The notes: a model not told the origin generated them from the sequence alone. A stretch of 64,000 nt of DNA from Formicarius rufipectus (GCA_013399695.1 VXAU01000197.1:964303-1028302), one strand, 5' to 3'; shown: positions 1 to 14,273, numbered from the stretch's first letter. Made by a program: numbers and translations.

Positions 1-3000
1 GCTGTTTACAGTTTAGGCAATTTCTTTGTACAGATGATAAATCAATGTACATATCTCAATCCAGCAACTGAAGTCTGGTCACAGAAATACCTTAAATATT
101 AGCTTAGGTACTTAGTGGACTTCTGCTTGAAACAGCATCTACATCAACCTAAATCAAGCATCCAGTTTATAGGTATTATTTTAGGTGCCTTTTGCTTCTG
201 TTTTAGTAGGTGCAATGAGAACAGTGGCCACAATGATATTTAAAAAGAGAAAATAGAGCTAGGTTTCTGTACTGACACCAAATGCAATCAATCTGCTAAC
301 ACCTGACACCCAGTAAGTTCACAGTATCCATAAAAAGCATTACTATGTGTGTTAGAAACATCCATATTCTTGGCTCCTTTACTCTCCTGTAAAATAGGAG
401 AGTGAAATTGCCCTCCTGAGATCCATAAACAGATTTTGATTTCATCCAGGAAAACCTCCATCTTTCTCTTCACAACAAAGTTCTCCCACCTCAAAATGTT
501 CTTCTTTGCAGCTTCAACAAACCAGTGTGATTCATGGTTTGGGGATAGTGCAGCAAGTTTACATCACCAGACACACAAAAAAACCCAAGCCTGCAGCACA
601 TAAGGTTTTCTGAGAGCTATTTAAAGCTTGTAAGACAAAAGAAATTAAGATGCATTTACATTAAACAAGTGTAGCTTTTTCTTCTCTTTTATGGGTTCCA
701 CAAAAGATGCTTTATTTCACTCCATATACCCTACCCTTATGTATAATGGCAGTTTCATAAGCCCTGACTCAAAGAGAATAACTTCTGCTGGCCAAAGAAA
801 TCAGCCCTGCCTGTGCCCTGGGAGATCTGCCAGCAAGAGACAAGCTCCATGGTAAAGGTCACTGGGAATAAGAGAGATTCTTTACACTGTGCTGAGTACA
901 GAGACTAATCCACTTCTTTCGGCAGGCAGGACGCAGGTAGGGGATGAGCAAGCATTAGTCCCAGACTCTTCCACACCTGCTTTTCTAAGTGTATTCAGGG
1001 AACCATCTATTCTGACCTGCTTTGCTTTCGGTTTTGATGTCATGTGCTACAAACCCCAGCATTATGCTTACTAGGACAAATCTATTGTCCTGTGCTGGAA
1101 ATCCTCTCTAATGGTGTGGGGGATGCTGGCAGTGAGGGCACTAAGTCAGTTGGCTGCTGTTACCATCAATCAGGCATGAAGGCTCTGCTGTTCTGCAGCC
1201 TGAATTCTTTATCTAACTGATTAGTCATACAGGCCAACTGTATTATAGTATTGCTGCCCAACTCCCATTACACAACTCCTCCTTTTGGAGTACTGAAAAC
1301 CCAGCTGATGAGCCCAGTGTTGCATGAAACGTGCTTTGGAGAGCAGAGAGAGGAACAGCAGCGGCAGAGGACGGAGGAGGAGATACAATCCCCTTATCCC
1401 CACAGATCTTTATGCCTAAAGAAGTGAGTGAAAGCTTGAAAAAGTCAATTCTGAAGTAAATAAAGCACAAGAGGCCAGGAAGAAAAGCACCAGAAAGCTA
1501 TTTTAAGGTTCAGAGTGAATGAAACATGCAAAGAAATTAAGCATACTGAGGAAACAACCTTAGTGGCAGAATTAGCATTTCTTTTCCTGTTTGTTAGACA
1601 ATTGAGAAAAGCTGATGGTCTTCAGAAGAGTATCAATAACAAGTTAAATTTGCTTTTTACTATGCTCAGAGTGGTTTTCTATTTCAATAGCCCTCATAGT
1701 AAAAAGAAATAGACCCCATTAAAAAACATTCCCTTGTTATTTTCCCTTTCACATTCTGTACTGTTCCCCATAGAGACCTTATGCCAAAGGTGGCCTCTTT
1801 TGACTTCATAAGAAAGTCACTACTCAGCTATTTCTCACATCCAAGAAAAAGAAAAACACCTTTCTCAGGAATCCTGTTTCTGGATTGGAGTGTATTTCCC
1901 TTTTCTCATTCAGCCCTACACATGCCCACGTGCCTGCCTGCCAGTAAAGCACTAATTCAGGCACTTGACCAGAAGCTATCATATTTTAGCCCTAAATCAC
2001 CCTCCTTTCTTCTTCCTTGACCTACACAAACACTTGATATGCTCATGCAGTTTCTCCAGCATTTTTCCTTTTCCACTCAAAGTCACACTTGCATACAAAA
2101 ACCTTTGCACATAATTCCAATTGTATCACAGCCAACGACTTAATCTAAAAGCATGAGCATTTACCATAATGATCTCCACGCTGTACAGCAGACAGGCACT
2201 AAAATAAGACTCTCTACCCATAAATGTCTACCTTTGGATAAATGTCTTTCATCTTAGAACTCTAGCCAAGCAAAAGTTTTTGATTTAGAATTACATCCAT
2301 CTTGTCTTAAAAGCAGAATTATCAATCCACAGATGTCTGTTTCCCTTTTTTTCCAGCACCTGGCACCATTCTCCTGTTTTAGAGCTCTGGAAGTCCCTGT
2401 CACTGCTCCATAAACAGCTTTACCCAAAGTGACACTCTCACAGCTTTTGTCTCCAGTATAACATATAAAGCACCAGATATTATGCACTACACCAAGTCTC
2501 TCTTCTGCTGTTTAAAATATTCCACTCTCACCATACCTGCTGGTTTCAATATTCAAAAGTTAAAGCACTGCTGAGCAGGCACCCAGTGGGAATTCAGAGC
2601 AGAATGTAAAGAGGAATTACTCGGTAAAAAATAAACCTGCAATGATGGAGTCCTGCAGTCAGAAAACGTTCCAGTTGCAACGACCTCTCCCACCAAATGC
2701 TGAGGATGTGAAACAAGGAAGAACACAGAAGGGCCTGCCCTGCCATCCTGGTCAGAGGAACCTACAAAACACAGTCCCGGAGCTCCCTGCAGGATGTGCC
2801 AGACAAATAAAAACTAATCTGAGTACAATCACAGTGCAAGACAAAATAAGCATGTTGTGTACATGCATACCCTCCAGTACATCGCTCTGCTGATTTTATC
2901 AGACACTGATACAAATAGAAACAATTGCAAAGCAGAAATATGAATATTTTGTGGTTTATATTCTTTGTAACAGGAGCTGACTTTTTAAAACTTAATATGC

Positions 3001-4469
3001 ATCCACAGAGACCCAACCACAGCTAGATTTTTCTCTAGTGAGTTTCTCAGGAAAGGACTGACTTCATTTTCTTCATCTGTGCTGTGCCAAGCACAGTATG
3101 GTCTTGGTCCCAACTGGGCCTGCAGGGACTGCACGTCACAGTCACCAAAGCAGCAAGTTGACATGCTTAATGCAAAACTGCCCAGTTTCAGCAGGCAGCT
3201 TGAAAGATGGGAGGATAAAGCTCCGCAACAGTGGTAAACATGCCTTGATTGCACTTTTAAAATAAAGCTGCTTACTCCTGTTCTTTACTGCCTACTCCTC
3301 CATTCTCTCTCTTGCCTCTGTTACTACCTCTACCTGGGGAGATAGTTTACATTTATTATTTGTTCCAAGAGGTGCTTAGCTTTCTCCAAGAACTGTAATA
3401 AACTAGAACTATGTCCAGTGGGGTAGAAGGTTAAAATTATCTTTTTTTTTTTTTGCTAGTATTGCTGAATAAAAAGGCTGAAACATTTATTTTTCAGCCA
3501 GTAATGACAGGATAAGCATCAGACGTAACCCAAAAAAGTTCCAATACAGCTTAAACGTTAAATTTCTTCATATTTGATTCCACCCTCAGAAAACCAGTTC
3601 TCTTCTCCCTTTTATTGTTTATATTATAGTGAGTCATGGAAATAAAGCGACATGAAACCACATTCACACTAAAGAAACCATCCCACATCTTTTCAGCTTC
3701 CCTTTCCTGCTATTTCCATCCTGTGCCTCCTGTTGAGTCTGGGGGGGATGGATTACCCAGGCAGGGCTCAGTGTTTATTCCTGCCTCCCATTCTGGAGCT
3801 GCTCACAGGCTCATCCCAGTGCCCATCCAGAGGAACAGATGAGTCAGCCAGCCAGCCAGCCCAGAATCACAATGAGCACACACAGCACTGCCTGTCTGCC
3901 CTGTGCCCACAAACATGAAGGGACAGTAACTTTAAGCAAAGATAATCATCTAAAAGTACCATTAGCTGCCTTTTCTGGGTTTGTGTGAGCTGTGGCACCC
4001 TAGAGGAGATGTCTGTCTCTGCACGTATGAGGTCAAGGACAATCAAATGCCTGACTTCAGCACCACGGGCACAATGAATGCAGGGCAGCACATCTTCCTA
4101 AACCTGAACTGGGGGGGTTAAGGTATCAGGTCAGCCACAGACTATCAAAAGGAACACATCCTGTAAGAGGGAGCACATCCCATAACCCCCTGCCTGGTCA
4201 ATCTGCACCTGTAAGAATCCCAACTTATACCCACAGCAACTGTGCTACCAACTACTATTACTGTTTCAAGACCAAACACATTTAAATCATCACTGTATGT
4301 CAGCCACGGTGAGTGTGAGGGATCACTATGTGAAGGTTGGGGTTTTTTTCCACCACTGTTTAGCTCCAGCTAAAAGGGTTACAGTTTATGGTTTATGACT
4401 GAATCAAACCTAACAAAACTTCAAACCACTCACATACGCCCAGTCTTAGAAGGATGCCATAAGAAGTTT
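1..4469. other. Non-coding DNA, nothing recognised
   Basis: AT-rich sequence with only short chance frames and a T13 run at 3442-3454. I see no splice-bounded coding segment, RNA gene or repeat that I can name. It would be intron or intergenic DNA. Confidence 0.6.
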
Positions 4470-4547
4470 AAGAGATACTGCTTTGAGAGAGGTTGGGACA
4501 CATGACCTCCAAAAGTGCCCTCCAACATATATTATTCAAAGATTCTA
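4470..4547 (+). repeat. CR1 LINE 3'-end fragment, diverged
   Basis: The stretch containing gagaggttgggacacatgac, then ctccaaaagtgccctccaac and a degraded attcaaagattct tail follows the 3' end of CR1 elements (gaggttgga...tgatctcc...gtcccttccaac...attctatgattct). It is heavily diverged and 5'-truncated, which is the usual state of old avian CR1 copies. It lies on the plus strand. The upstream boundary is uncertain and could begin near 4440. Confidence 0.72.
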
Positions 4548-5274
4548 AGGCAAAACACACTCTAGCTTCCAAAGCCTTTAAAAAGGACTCTCACCTTTAG
4601 GCATTATTCCTCTGAATTTTCAGGAGGTCAAATTCTGACAGAAATTGGGCATTAGCAATTCCTTTGAAATCAATGGAAATTACAGCCCCTCACCCCTTCA
4701 GCAGGCTTTGGCTTAGAGATTTTAATGTGACAACTACCATGAAGACAGACTTTGGTGTAAAAACTCTGGTGTAACTTCTTTTATGGTATCCCTGCCATCC
4801 TAGCACACATTCATACACATCACCAGCCCAGACTTGCTTTTTCACCCTACAGATCTGCCTTACAAACACTTCCTTTTACAGTCACCCAGCAGAATCAGAA
4901 CACAGGAATAGGACCAGCACCCTTACAGGATGATTCCACATCCTTATCCACCTACAAAAACTGGAGTTATGGATCACAGGATAATCTCAAAGTTATACAC
5001 CTTAATGGAAAAGAGCCAGTACACCCTATTAATTACAGTTTTACTGGGAGGCTGTGAACAGTTTTACTCAGAATAAGCACAAGTACCAATCTCTTTAAAT
5101 GTAAAAGACAGAAAGAGCTCCCTCTGCTTTTCAATACACAGCATTTGCTGCTGTGATTCTTCACTTTAAAGCCAGATATGTAAAGGCAAAATGAGATTAA
5201 CAAGCAGTTTCAGCATTGCTAACTCCATGCCCAGGCTGCATAAAGTCTGAGCTGATCATTCCAAATTAACTTAC

Positions 5275-5339
5275 CTTACTGCAGGAGTGGTGTCTGGCAG
5301 TAAATGCAACTTATCAAGCAGGAAGAGTCCTTCCTGCAC
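5275..5339 (-). CDS. Candidate internal exon C (65 nt), possible continuation
   Basis: The minus strand has an excellent donor, CAGTAAG|gtaagt, and a weaker acceptor, ttgacag|GTGCAG. The 65 nt start in phase 0 and encode 21 residues, VQEGLFLLDKLHLLPDTTPAV, leaving two bases. This phase matches the end of exon B and would read ...LLLASE-VQEGLFLLDK. An in-frame stop lies just upstream of the acceptor, so the open part coincides with the predicted exon. A second acceptor, gtgcag|GAAGGA, would start two codons later in the same phase, and a second donor four bases... five bases earlier on the minus strand (CTGCA|gtaagg) is possible. The acceptor has a poor polypyrimidine tract and lies about 25 kb from exon B. 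Confidence 0.32.
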
Positions 5340-8300
5340 CTGTCAACTGATATGCCAATATGTAATTAAATGAAATCTATTTGCAAGTCTCAAAGCATAG
5401 TATGTATTTCCAAAGCACCACTGCAGTTACAGTTCTCAAATGACACATTCTGGTTGAATTTCCACTGCCATCCCTCCAGCAGATTTGTGCAGAGAAATTC
5501 CACCCAGAGTGAAAACTGCTCCACACTGGCCACAGCACAAAGCCCTCCTGGTTGCTGCTGCCCGTGGCTGCAAGGGATGGAGATCAAAATCAACAGAGAT
5601 GGGAGATATTATTATTCCAAACAATTCCAGTATTAATAGAGGCAACAACGGATCCTCTCTCTGGACTCACTAGGACCTACCTCACTGGGACAGAGTATGC
5701 TGCCAACTTCTCAGACAAACTGCTCCCAAGAAAGACGTTCCTGCTGCAGAAAACCCGCAGGAGAACAGCCCGTGGCTCCCACTTGGGGGCTGTTCATTTG
5801 CTCAGAGCAGGACTTCATGGGGCAAGTGTGGGCAAGCCTTCATTTCAGGAGGATCTGGGAGCTGTTAACAGGTTCCCTTTTATTTCTTTGAAATATTTTC
5901 TTCTTGATTTGTTACAGAACAGCTTCATTAATTACTTATAATTTTGCCATCTGTTGTGACACAAGAAATAAAAACTGAAAATAAAGCAGTAAGTTCCATT
6001 TTGCTGCTGCTCTAAGTATTCCAGGGCAGACAGAAAAAAATACCATGTAGCTTCTTGCAGCTAAATTCCCCTGAATTACAGAGGAACAACAGACTTTGTA
6101 TCAGATCATGTGAATCTTTATCAGTGGCACTGTTATTGATTGCCTTTACAGCTTCATTTTTATTTCTGCACCTTAGTTCTCTTATGTGTAAAATGAGAAC
6201 ACCACCCTTAGGGGTCTAGCTCAACTAGGTAAAAGTAATTAGAAACCAAATTTACTTTGATTTCTATTGTAGCAAATTTTTTAAAAAATATCGTACTTTC
6301 TACTGTCCTGAAAGAATGAAGAGTAAACAGGCCATGAATGGTGCTAAAGCTCTGCGTTTGCACCAGGCCCCAGATATAATTTGCTCCTCAGTGTGGTACA
6401 AAAATCAAAGTCTTCTGACCATACTGGGAAATGGTAATGCTCTAACATTGTGTTTGATTTACTGATTTAATAATAATGCAATCAATGGACAAACAAAATG
6501 TTACTGTTTGTGTTATTTCCAGGAAAGGCAACAGAGGAAATAATTGCCAATGATCCCATTAGTCAGGTTTAGTTACAGTCCTCCAGATATGGCCCTAAAC
6601 ACTCTTCAGGGACAGTGAATAACCATTTTTTTGGTCATTATGTATATGAGTGAGGGAAAATCTTATACACTTCAGGCAAGTTCTGGAACAAGTTTTCAAA
6701 GCCCAGCTTTTGAATAAATAAAGAAAATGCAAAACAAACAAAAAAACCTAAATCCAGTAAACCACCATAATATGAACCTGGGAAAAGTGTCAAGTGCTTT
6801 CTTTGTATTTCCAATGCAATGCGGAGCTTGCTCTGCAGCTGGGATACACTGTGACATCTCCAAAGGGGATCATGGGAACTGAGGTCTTTATTAAGTCTAA
6901 GCAGCACTGTAATGAAACAAGAAAATGTAAAGGCTGAAGGAATCTAACATGAATTAAACGTTACTCTTAACTCTGATGAAAAATAAAAATGTTTGCTCTT
7001 GCTGTTGATTTGCCCCACTGCTCCAGGGGAGGTGGAGGCTGAGCACAGCTCACCGGGGTTGAGCTTTGGCTGTGAGCCCACGTGCAGCAGAGGCCCCATC
7101 CCATCCCCGGCACCCGGGCACTCAGCTCCCGTCTGTCCACCTCCCTTCAGGGGCACATCCCTCAGGGACGGAGGGAACCTGTCCCAGCAGCCCCTCACTG
7201 CAGCACATCCCTCCAGTGGTCACAGTCTCCCAGCCTTCCATCACCCTGGGAGTGACTCCAGGCTCCACACAAGCCATTCATCCATCCTCCCCAACACAAT
7301 CAGTGCCATTTCCATTTGCCTATTTCAGACCCTCAACATGGGGACTTACAGCCTGTGTCCTCCTGACCAGCAGAGAGTACAACACGGTCTGTGTGAGGGC
7401 TTTGTTTACCACAATACAGACAATTACCAGCACTTGTGCTTGAGTGTATATTAGCTACAGGACCTTTTTGTATTATTTATTCTTTTTCAATTACACAATT
7501 TTCTACTAAAATTGGATTTTCTTTTGGACATTCATAATGTTCTCAGGCAGTTGGGCTCCTCAAGCTTCAGATGTTGCAGGACAAGTGAAATAGCAGTAAA
7601 TCACATGGAGCTGAAATTCCCTTTTAAAGAAGCTCAGAGGAAACTGAGGAAGCCCAACAGAGATACCCCCAGACCTGCATGATCAGCAGACTCAGTCAAG
7701 AAGGCCAGTTCTACAACCTATGTAAGAAATCAAATCATGAGGAAAATGTGAGGCATTTCTAAGTCAGAGCATTCCTGCTAGAGCCCTTTGAACCGTCTGC
7801 CTTTAAGACTGTAGGATCATGAAACTCCCGAGGAAGGAAAGGTAAGGACACCTATAGAGTCTGTCCATGACAACAGGAGGAAGCAGCCAATTAGCATATC
7901 CATGCAGTGATCTAAATTACAGCTAAACCTGCAGAGGATGCTGGATCAGGCCACTAATGACTTCAGGGGCTGGGAATAAGACAGCTTGGTATGAAAACCC
8001 TGAGAGGCAATAGCTGGGATGTACTGAGATGATACAAAAGACAAACTGCACCCACACCCTGCTTCAAAAGCCTGCTTCTCAGCAGAGGAGACACTCTCTT
8101 TGCTCTTCTTTTCCCTCTCCAACACTTCTTAATGTCCTAACAGCTTTGTAACCCCCTGGGAGCCCTGTGTTACACAGATCCCTCTACCCTGCCTGAGGCA
8201 CATGGTCGGCCCTTCACACATCCATCAGAACCATGCCTGCAGGGAAATGCTTCTGAGGGACAAGCAGCACTTGCCAGCTTTTCCTAGAGCTGGTAACTGG

Positions 8301-8531
8301 CTGTACAGCAAGAATATACTCTCTTCATTTAGAGAAAACTCTGGTCCTCGGCTGACCGGGTTTTGATTTGTACCTCTGGTGTATCATTATAGCTGGAGAC
8401 AGGCAACTATTTCAAAGAGACATAAGAACAATTATGTGCTTTGTACGCAAGTTCCAGACACATCTGTAGCTATGGACTTTTTGGCACATGTCAGCTTTTA
8501 CTGTAACAAGGCCCTGAGTTAGACAAAGCAG

Positions 8532-8558
8532 AAAAAAAAAAAGGAGAAAAAAAAAAAA
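8532..8558. repeat. Interrupted A-run
   Basis: Eleven A, then ggag, then twelve A. Simple sequence without a recognisable adjoining element. Confidence 0.9.
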
Positions 8559-11500
8559 TCAGTAAGGGCCCCAAACACTAGTATGGCCAGATAAGCACCA
8601 GACTTCACTTGTAGCAACTGCTACATCAATTAAGAAACAGCCCTCTATCTATTAAACTCAATCTGTAGTCAACAAAATCATCACCGTTCTGCTTACACTT
8701 CCATCCATGAAATCACTCATTTTCACGTGTGAGCTTCAGAGTATATATTTGACCTGACACACAGTGAAGGTGGCTGCGCACACAGGTAGGACCCTGCAAT
8801 CAACAGCAGTGAATCACCAGGTATTTGAAGAGAGAACTATGGTGAAAAGTGGAAAATAAAGATCACAGATTTGTAGGGATTATTTAATTCTTGCTAAGCC
8901 TCCCCCACTTCTCAACAGATCCACTTGAATTTCCTCTGAGTTGCAGATCTTCAGTCCAAAGTAGTATCCCTACAACTCTCCAGGGATGATCCCTTCAGAG
9001 TGTGAAGCACTTACTGCCCAGTCACTAACTGCAACCATCCTATTCACACAAACACCACCACCTGCAAGTGCCACATGCAAAATCATCTCTCCTCCATTAC
9101 ATTCAACACTGAGGCACCAAGACAATATGAAGAATTTCAGTGACATTTTTAGGGTACAGTCAATGAAAGCACCAGCATAATATTCCAATGATCCACAAGC
9201 AGGATCTAAAACTTCTGATAATAAAGGTAGACAACTGATGTATGTGTGGTGGCAGGAAGAGCGAAGGAAGGAGTCAACTACAGGTTGATGCCAGGAACAG
9301 AAAAGTGGGGACTGGTGTTTCACTCCATTCTTAGTAAGACACTGGGAGGAAATTCTAATCAAAAGCTCTGAACTTGACCTTCTTCAAATATTTTCTTCTC
9401 ATAAAACCTGTGCTTATTATCACTGAGATACTAACAAAAACCAGTTCTAAAGAACAGAGAGCTGTAAAAACCCCTTGCATGCCCTCTGCACTCACATCAG
9501 TGTTGTTTTCTGGGGGAAAGCCTCTGCCCACCATGCAGCCACCTGGAAGGCACGGCCACAAATCCACACTGAAGCCTCAGGAAGCTGCCTCAGCAAGACC
9601 CTGTGCCACACTGAGCAGGACCTGGTGCCACCGAGCTGGCTTTGCCATAAACCAACACACAAGTCTGAGCAGCAAATGCTAAGCTACTAATGTTAGAGAT
9701 TATGACCATGCACAAAACAAGCTACAAATAAAAGACATGTTAATTTTGACTCCCATGCTTGTTTCACTAGAACATCAGTATCTGACTAATTTCAAGGTCT
9801 ACAGGAAATGCAGGAAAATCACAAGCTGTTCTGACAAGCAGAACAAAGCAGAGGCTTGGCCCTCCAGAGCGGTTCTGAATATGCATGTTCCAAGGGACTC
9901 TACACAGAAACAAGGTGACAAGACATGGAGAATCCTTAAAAATTGTGTCAAAAATGGCATGAAGGACAAGTCTGAAAGTTAAAACATAATGAGAAGATGA
10001 CTTCAGTGAATAATGCTCTTACATTTACAAGATTATTTTTATTCTAAATAATTCAAATATAAACAACTGGTGACCTACAAAAAGCAAGAATGTAGACACA
10101 GTCTCGGTAAAGTGACTGCAGCAAGCTAATGCTTCAGGCAGCACCACCTGATCCAGAGATGAGGTAAAGATCCAGCTGCACTCCGTGGAGAGCTGGCACT
10201 GACAGGCCTGGGAGGACAACTGAGGAACCTCTGCAGAGGGCTCAGGGTTACTGCTGGAGAAGCTCTGGGAAGACTGCTGGCAGAGCTGATGTCCATCTCT
10301 CAATTCCACACTAAGTTGCAAATCAACTCAGGACTTTTCATGCATTTCTTTGCCCTCCCTGTTTGATCCCCCCACACCCCACAGTGCCCACCCCCAGAAC
10401 GGGCTCTGGTGACAGCCACCACCAGCTTGTGCCTCCCAGCACCCACCCACGGGGGACACAGAGCCCCCGGGCCAGGGGGGATAAAGACTAAGAGGGAAGG
10501 ACTTTTGTGAGCAAGGAGCTGTCCTGAAATAGGGATTTCTGTTCATGAGTAGGCTGGTTATGCTGAAAATGTAACACCAGTTTGGTTATCATGAACCTGT
10601 CCTTAAAGGAGTTTGCAGCATCAACCTCTGGTACTTTTATTCTCTTACAATTTCTTCAATGCAGTTTCTTCCTACTCCTGGAATACTGAGTATTACCCAA
10701 CAGGATCATAACAGCTGGACATACAGCATTCTCTAAGTTATGCACTCCAGAATTATTCTGTAGCAAAATTAGCTATTTCAGCCTAAATATGACACTAATC
10801 TTAATTGAATAAAACCCGCGTAAAGAATAAATTCACGCTGTCCCAAGTGGCTCACAAGCATCCCAGTTACTCAGCTTTGGCAAAGCAGCCACTGAATCCC
10901 AAAGAATTTGTCAAACATTCACAAGGCACAATGGTAATAAAGCACCTACAGATACAGATATGCTGGTTCTGGAACTTACCGAAATACCCAAGACAGAGGT
11001 GTGTCCAATTCTGTACATCAGTGAGCATTAGACTCCTAATTTCTATCAGTGGCTTGAAAAAATCTCAGTGGATACCTACCTGCTTCTTTGAATCCCCAAA
11101 TACCCTTGCAAATCCAGCTCTTATTTTATGTCCTGGCTTTCCAGTGATGGTGCTGCCTTGTAGGGTATTTTCCCTCCACCACATGTGAATGCTGAGTGAC
11201 AAAAAACCATCAGCATTTGATACCCACTGCTCTGCTTTCACCTCTGCACACAAACTTCACCAACTCCCACACTCCAGGGTGGCTGAAAAACTACACATTG
11301 TGAGGCATCAACCCTGTCATAAGGATCATACAGGACCTGGACCTCTGGTGGACTTAGGCTTAGGAAAAAAAGGACAAACCCACCCCCACCCATGACAAAC
11401 CCAATCCCACACTTCGAATAAAACTGCCTGATACCAGCACAGGCAGCTGCAGGAGACAAAACTCCAAGTGCTGTAGGCAGGTTCCAGAATGCCTTTACAA

Positions 11501-11775
11501 ATTGGAGGGTGCACTAAATCTGTTTTAAATGGCTCTTGACACATTAAAAACGTGCACCTAATAGTTGCAATATATTATTGGCAGTACTTCTTTCACTGCT
11601 GCATCTGTTTTAGATGTAGTACACCAGAAAGAAAAGATCATTTAAATGAACTGTTTCAGCATGTGGGTCAAACAGCCACCACATTCAGGAGTATCCCATC
11701 CTGCAGGACTTGTCTTTTTACAAGTTCACACCCAACCACAAGCTGAACATGAGGAATAGGAGCGTTTTCTGGGGG

Positions 11776-11790
11776 AAAAAAAAAAAAAAA
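11776..11790. repeat. A15 homopolymer
   Basis: Fifteen A directly after a G5 run. Simple sequence with no recognisable element attached. Confidence 0.9.
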
Positions 11791-12599
11791 TGGTTTAGAA
11801 AACCTAAACATTCATTTTTCATTTGTCATCGCTACATATTTACATAAAATAGTATATACATGTCCCCACGTACCTGCTAGAATTAAATAAATTCAATAAA
11901 AATCTTCAAGTGGAATCAACAGCAGTGTCACAGGCCTTACACCAGCCTTATTCAAAAATTACATTTAGAAAGTGATGAAAAAAACCACCCCAGAAGCACA
12001 GCTCAGTAGCTATAGCAACATGCTTAGCTTCTCAGAAGACTCAAATAAGATAACCTGCCCTAAAATAGATGCAAAATAGCTGCCACTGCACATGTGTAGT
12101 TTCAGAGACAGAACACAACCATAAAAAATTAATTTCTTTTTCAAATGCACAATGCTCCCTTTTACAGAAATCAAAATGCTACCCTACAGGCAGTGGGTGA
12201 GAACTGAGTTTAATTCCTTTGCCCTCAGTGTTTTAAAAGCGAAATCATTTATCTCAAAGCTTAATCGTGCCTCTTAACAAATTAGACTTCACTGGAAATC
12301 ATTATCTGTTTTCCCCCTTCTTGTTTCAATTCAAAGGCAGCATCTGTTAAAGAGCAAAAATGAACCATTTCCCCTTCATTACACAAAGAGTAAAAAGTCA
12401 TCCCAAGTTCACATTACTTCAGAAGGTAATTTCTGTTCATCAGAACAATCTGGGATGTGTTCCTTCCTCCGTACCCAGTTCTGCAGGCTAATTCCCCATT
12501 TGGTTTGTAACCATTAACCACAACCCCGTTACAGAACCTGTGTGTCTCTTTAACTGAGTATTCCATATCAGTGCTGTTAAAAATACCCTCTGGGATATA

Positions 12600-13260
12600 T
12601 CTTTGCTACGTTGTGTGACCCTTTATTCCTGGCCAAGCACTGCACCAAGAGAAACAAAACCCCAGGAGCTCCCAGGATGGGCCACTGGTCTGACCCATGC
12701 TCTGGGCTCCAGGAGCAGCAGCCCGGCTCAGGTACTCCCCTTGTGCAGGAGAAAGGCAGCTTGTCCTGGAAGGGCTGATGCAGAGCTGGAGCTGCACTGG
12801 GAGCTCCCAACCACGACTGCATCATTAGGTGGGAGCCTAATGAGTCCTGTGCTGCTGCACACACAGCCTGGCTGTGCTTCCTTCCACAGCTCCTGGAGCC
12901 ACTGCCTGGGAATCACCCAAGCACAACACAGAGCAGTGGCACAGCAGCAGGGACCACCTCCAGGGCACAGCTGTTCTTCAGGAACTGCAACAAAAGCCAT
13001 CCTGCTCCTTCCCCAGGATCCCTGTCCCCCTGCTCCTTCCCCAAGGATCCCTGTCCCCCTGCTCCTTCCCCAAGGATCCCTGTCCCCCTGCTCCTTCCCC
13101 AAGGATCCCTGTCCCCCTGCTCCTTCCCCAAGGATCCCTGTCCCCCTGCTCCTTCCCCCGGAACCCCCGCCCCCTGCTCCAGGCTGGCTGAGCACTTCAG
13201 AGGACCCGCTCCGGAGGGAGCAGTTCCAGCCGCTCCCCGGGCACAAAGCTGCTCCGCTTT
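12600..13260. other. GC-rich island around the minisatellite
   Basis: A GC-rich stretch surrounding the 29-bp repeat, with a 254-codon plus frame and a 210-codon minus frame. Both frames depend on the repeat and on low stop density; their products (Pro/Ser-rich or Gly/Arg-rich) resemble no protein I know. I read it as non-coding. Confidence 0.6.
13002..13180. repeat. 29-bp minisatellite, about six copies
   Basis: A C-rich unit of 29 bp (ctgctccttccccaaggatc followed by cctgtcccc) begins at 13002, 13030, 13059, 13088, 13117 and 13146. The first copy lacks one A, copies two to five are essentially identical, the sixth is diverged and a stub follows. Because 29 is not a multiple of three and the unit lacks stops, all reading frames stay open and give periodic Pro/Leu/Ser or Gly/Arg peptides on both strands. 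These frames are artefacts of the repeat. The near-identity of the middle copies suggests recent expansion. Confidence 0.95.
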
Positions 13261-14253
13261 GGATTGAACCTCCCCGTGCTACAATTACCACTGCAGAAAG
13301 AGAAGGCACACACGTTAATTTGGCACTGCAAGGGACCAGGTCAAGGCAATTAACAAGCAAGTATTAATCCTGCAAGCCAGTGTTTAATTCGTGGCCTCGT
13401 TCACAGCAGAAAAAGGGAGTTATAAAGAAGTCAACTAGAAGGAAAAATGTCAGCGGCATCTGAGCTTAACAAAAACCCTCAGTAACAGCAAAGCCGACAG
13501 ATTTTTAGAAGAATCAAAATAAACAGCAGCATTCTGTTTTTTAAACAAAGGCTTTTTCAAGTGTAAACAGTGGCTTCAAGGCTCTCCCCTTATTCTGCTT
13601 CTGTTCACAGACAAGTAGAACACTTATTGTGCAGACAAAGCTTTCTCTTGAATTCAAAGTTTGGCAACCCATATTTACATCTACCTTTGCAGAAGTTTAT
13701 AGATACTGCAAGTGCAATGTAAGGAGAAAAAACACTCATAAAATTGAGCAAAGCTTACACAGAATGCTCTACCCATTCTCGTGAGCACACAAATTCATTT
13801 TTTGTGTTCAGAGGGACACATCTCTCCTATCTCCCACAAGCATATCATGGAACATGTTCAGAGCACGACACCCAGAAACTTCAATCTGAAATTTCCATGC
13901 CTTTACCAGAAACAATACAGCTCATTCTAAAAATTCAATTTATTGCTCTGAATTACAGGATTAGCAGTGTTCAGTTTAAAAAAAAAAATTTAAAAAATTT
14001 CTTAATTTATCTTCCATATGAACTTAGACTTGCTCAATCCTTGACATTCAGCAAACAATCCTACAATACAGAGACACAAACCAATGAAGACAGCTTCCTC
14101 ACTTGGGAACAAGGCACAAAGAAGAGGCAACCAAAGACTGGCAGTAAATAATGCTATTTATAATAAACCATTTCACTCCACTATAATAATTTGGGCTTAA
14201 TTACCCTGCAGTTTGGAGTCCAGTGTGTAGTTTTCCTTTTAGTAGAACAGCAC

Positions 14254-14273
14254 CAATCACTACACAGTGATTG
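14254..14273. other. Perfect hairpin followed by a partial copy
   Basis: Eight-base arms CAATCACT and AGTGATTG flank a four-base loop (acac). A partial direct copy (gatcactatacagtg) follows at once, again able to pair as cact/agtg. No gene context. Confidence 0.8.

Larger units (their letters stand above)
5340..12599. other. Non-coding DNA with small GC-rich patches
   Basis: Mostly AT-rich. GC-rich patches near 7016-7280 and 10360-10480 produce frames of up to 153 codons (6993-7454 plus) with no recognisable product. A minus frame at 10025-10321 has Ser/Gln-rich content but lacks a convincing splice pair. Homopolymers are listed separately. Confidence 0.55.

Noticed and set aside
6993..7454. 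153-codon plus-strand frame in a GC-rich patch
   Set aside because: A second overlapping frame is equally open, composition is Pro/Ser/His-rich, and no splice or start context supports translation.
12603..13367. 254-codon plus-strand frame and 210-codon minus-strand frame
   Set aside because: Both run through the 29-bp minisatellite, which has no stops in any frame; outside it the peptides are low-complexity and unlike known proteins.
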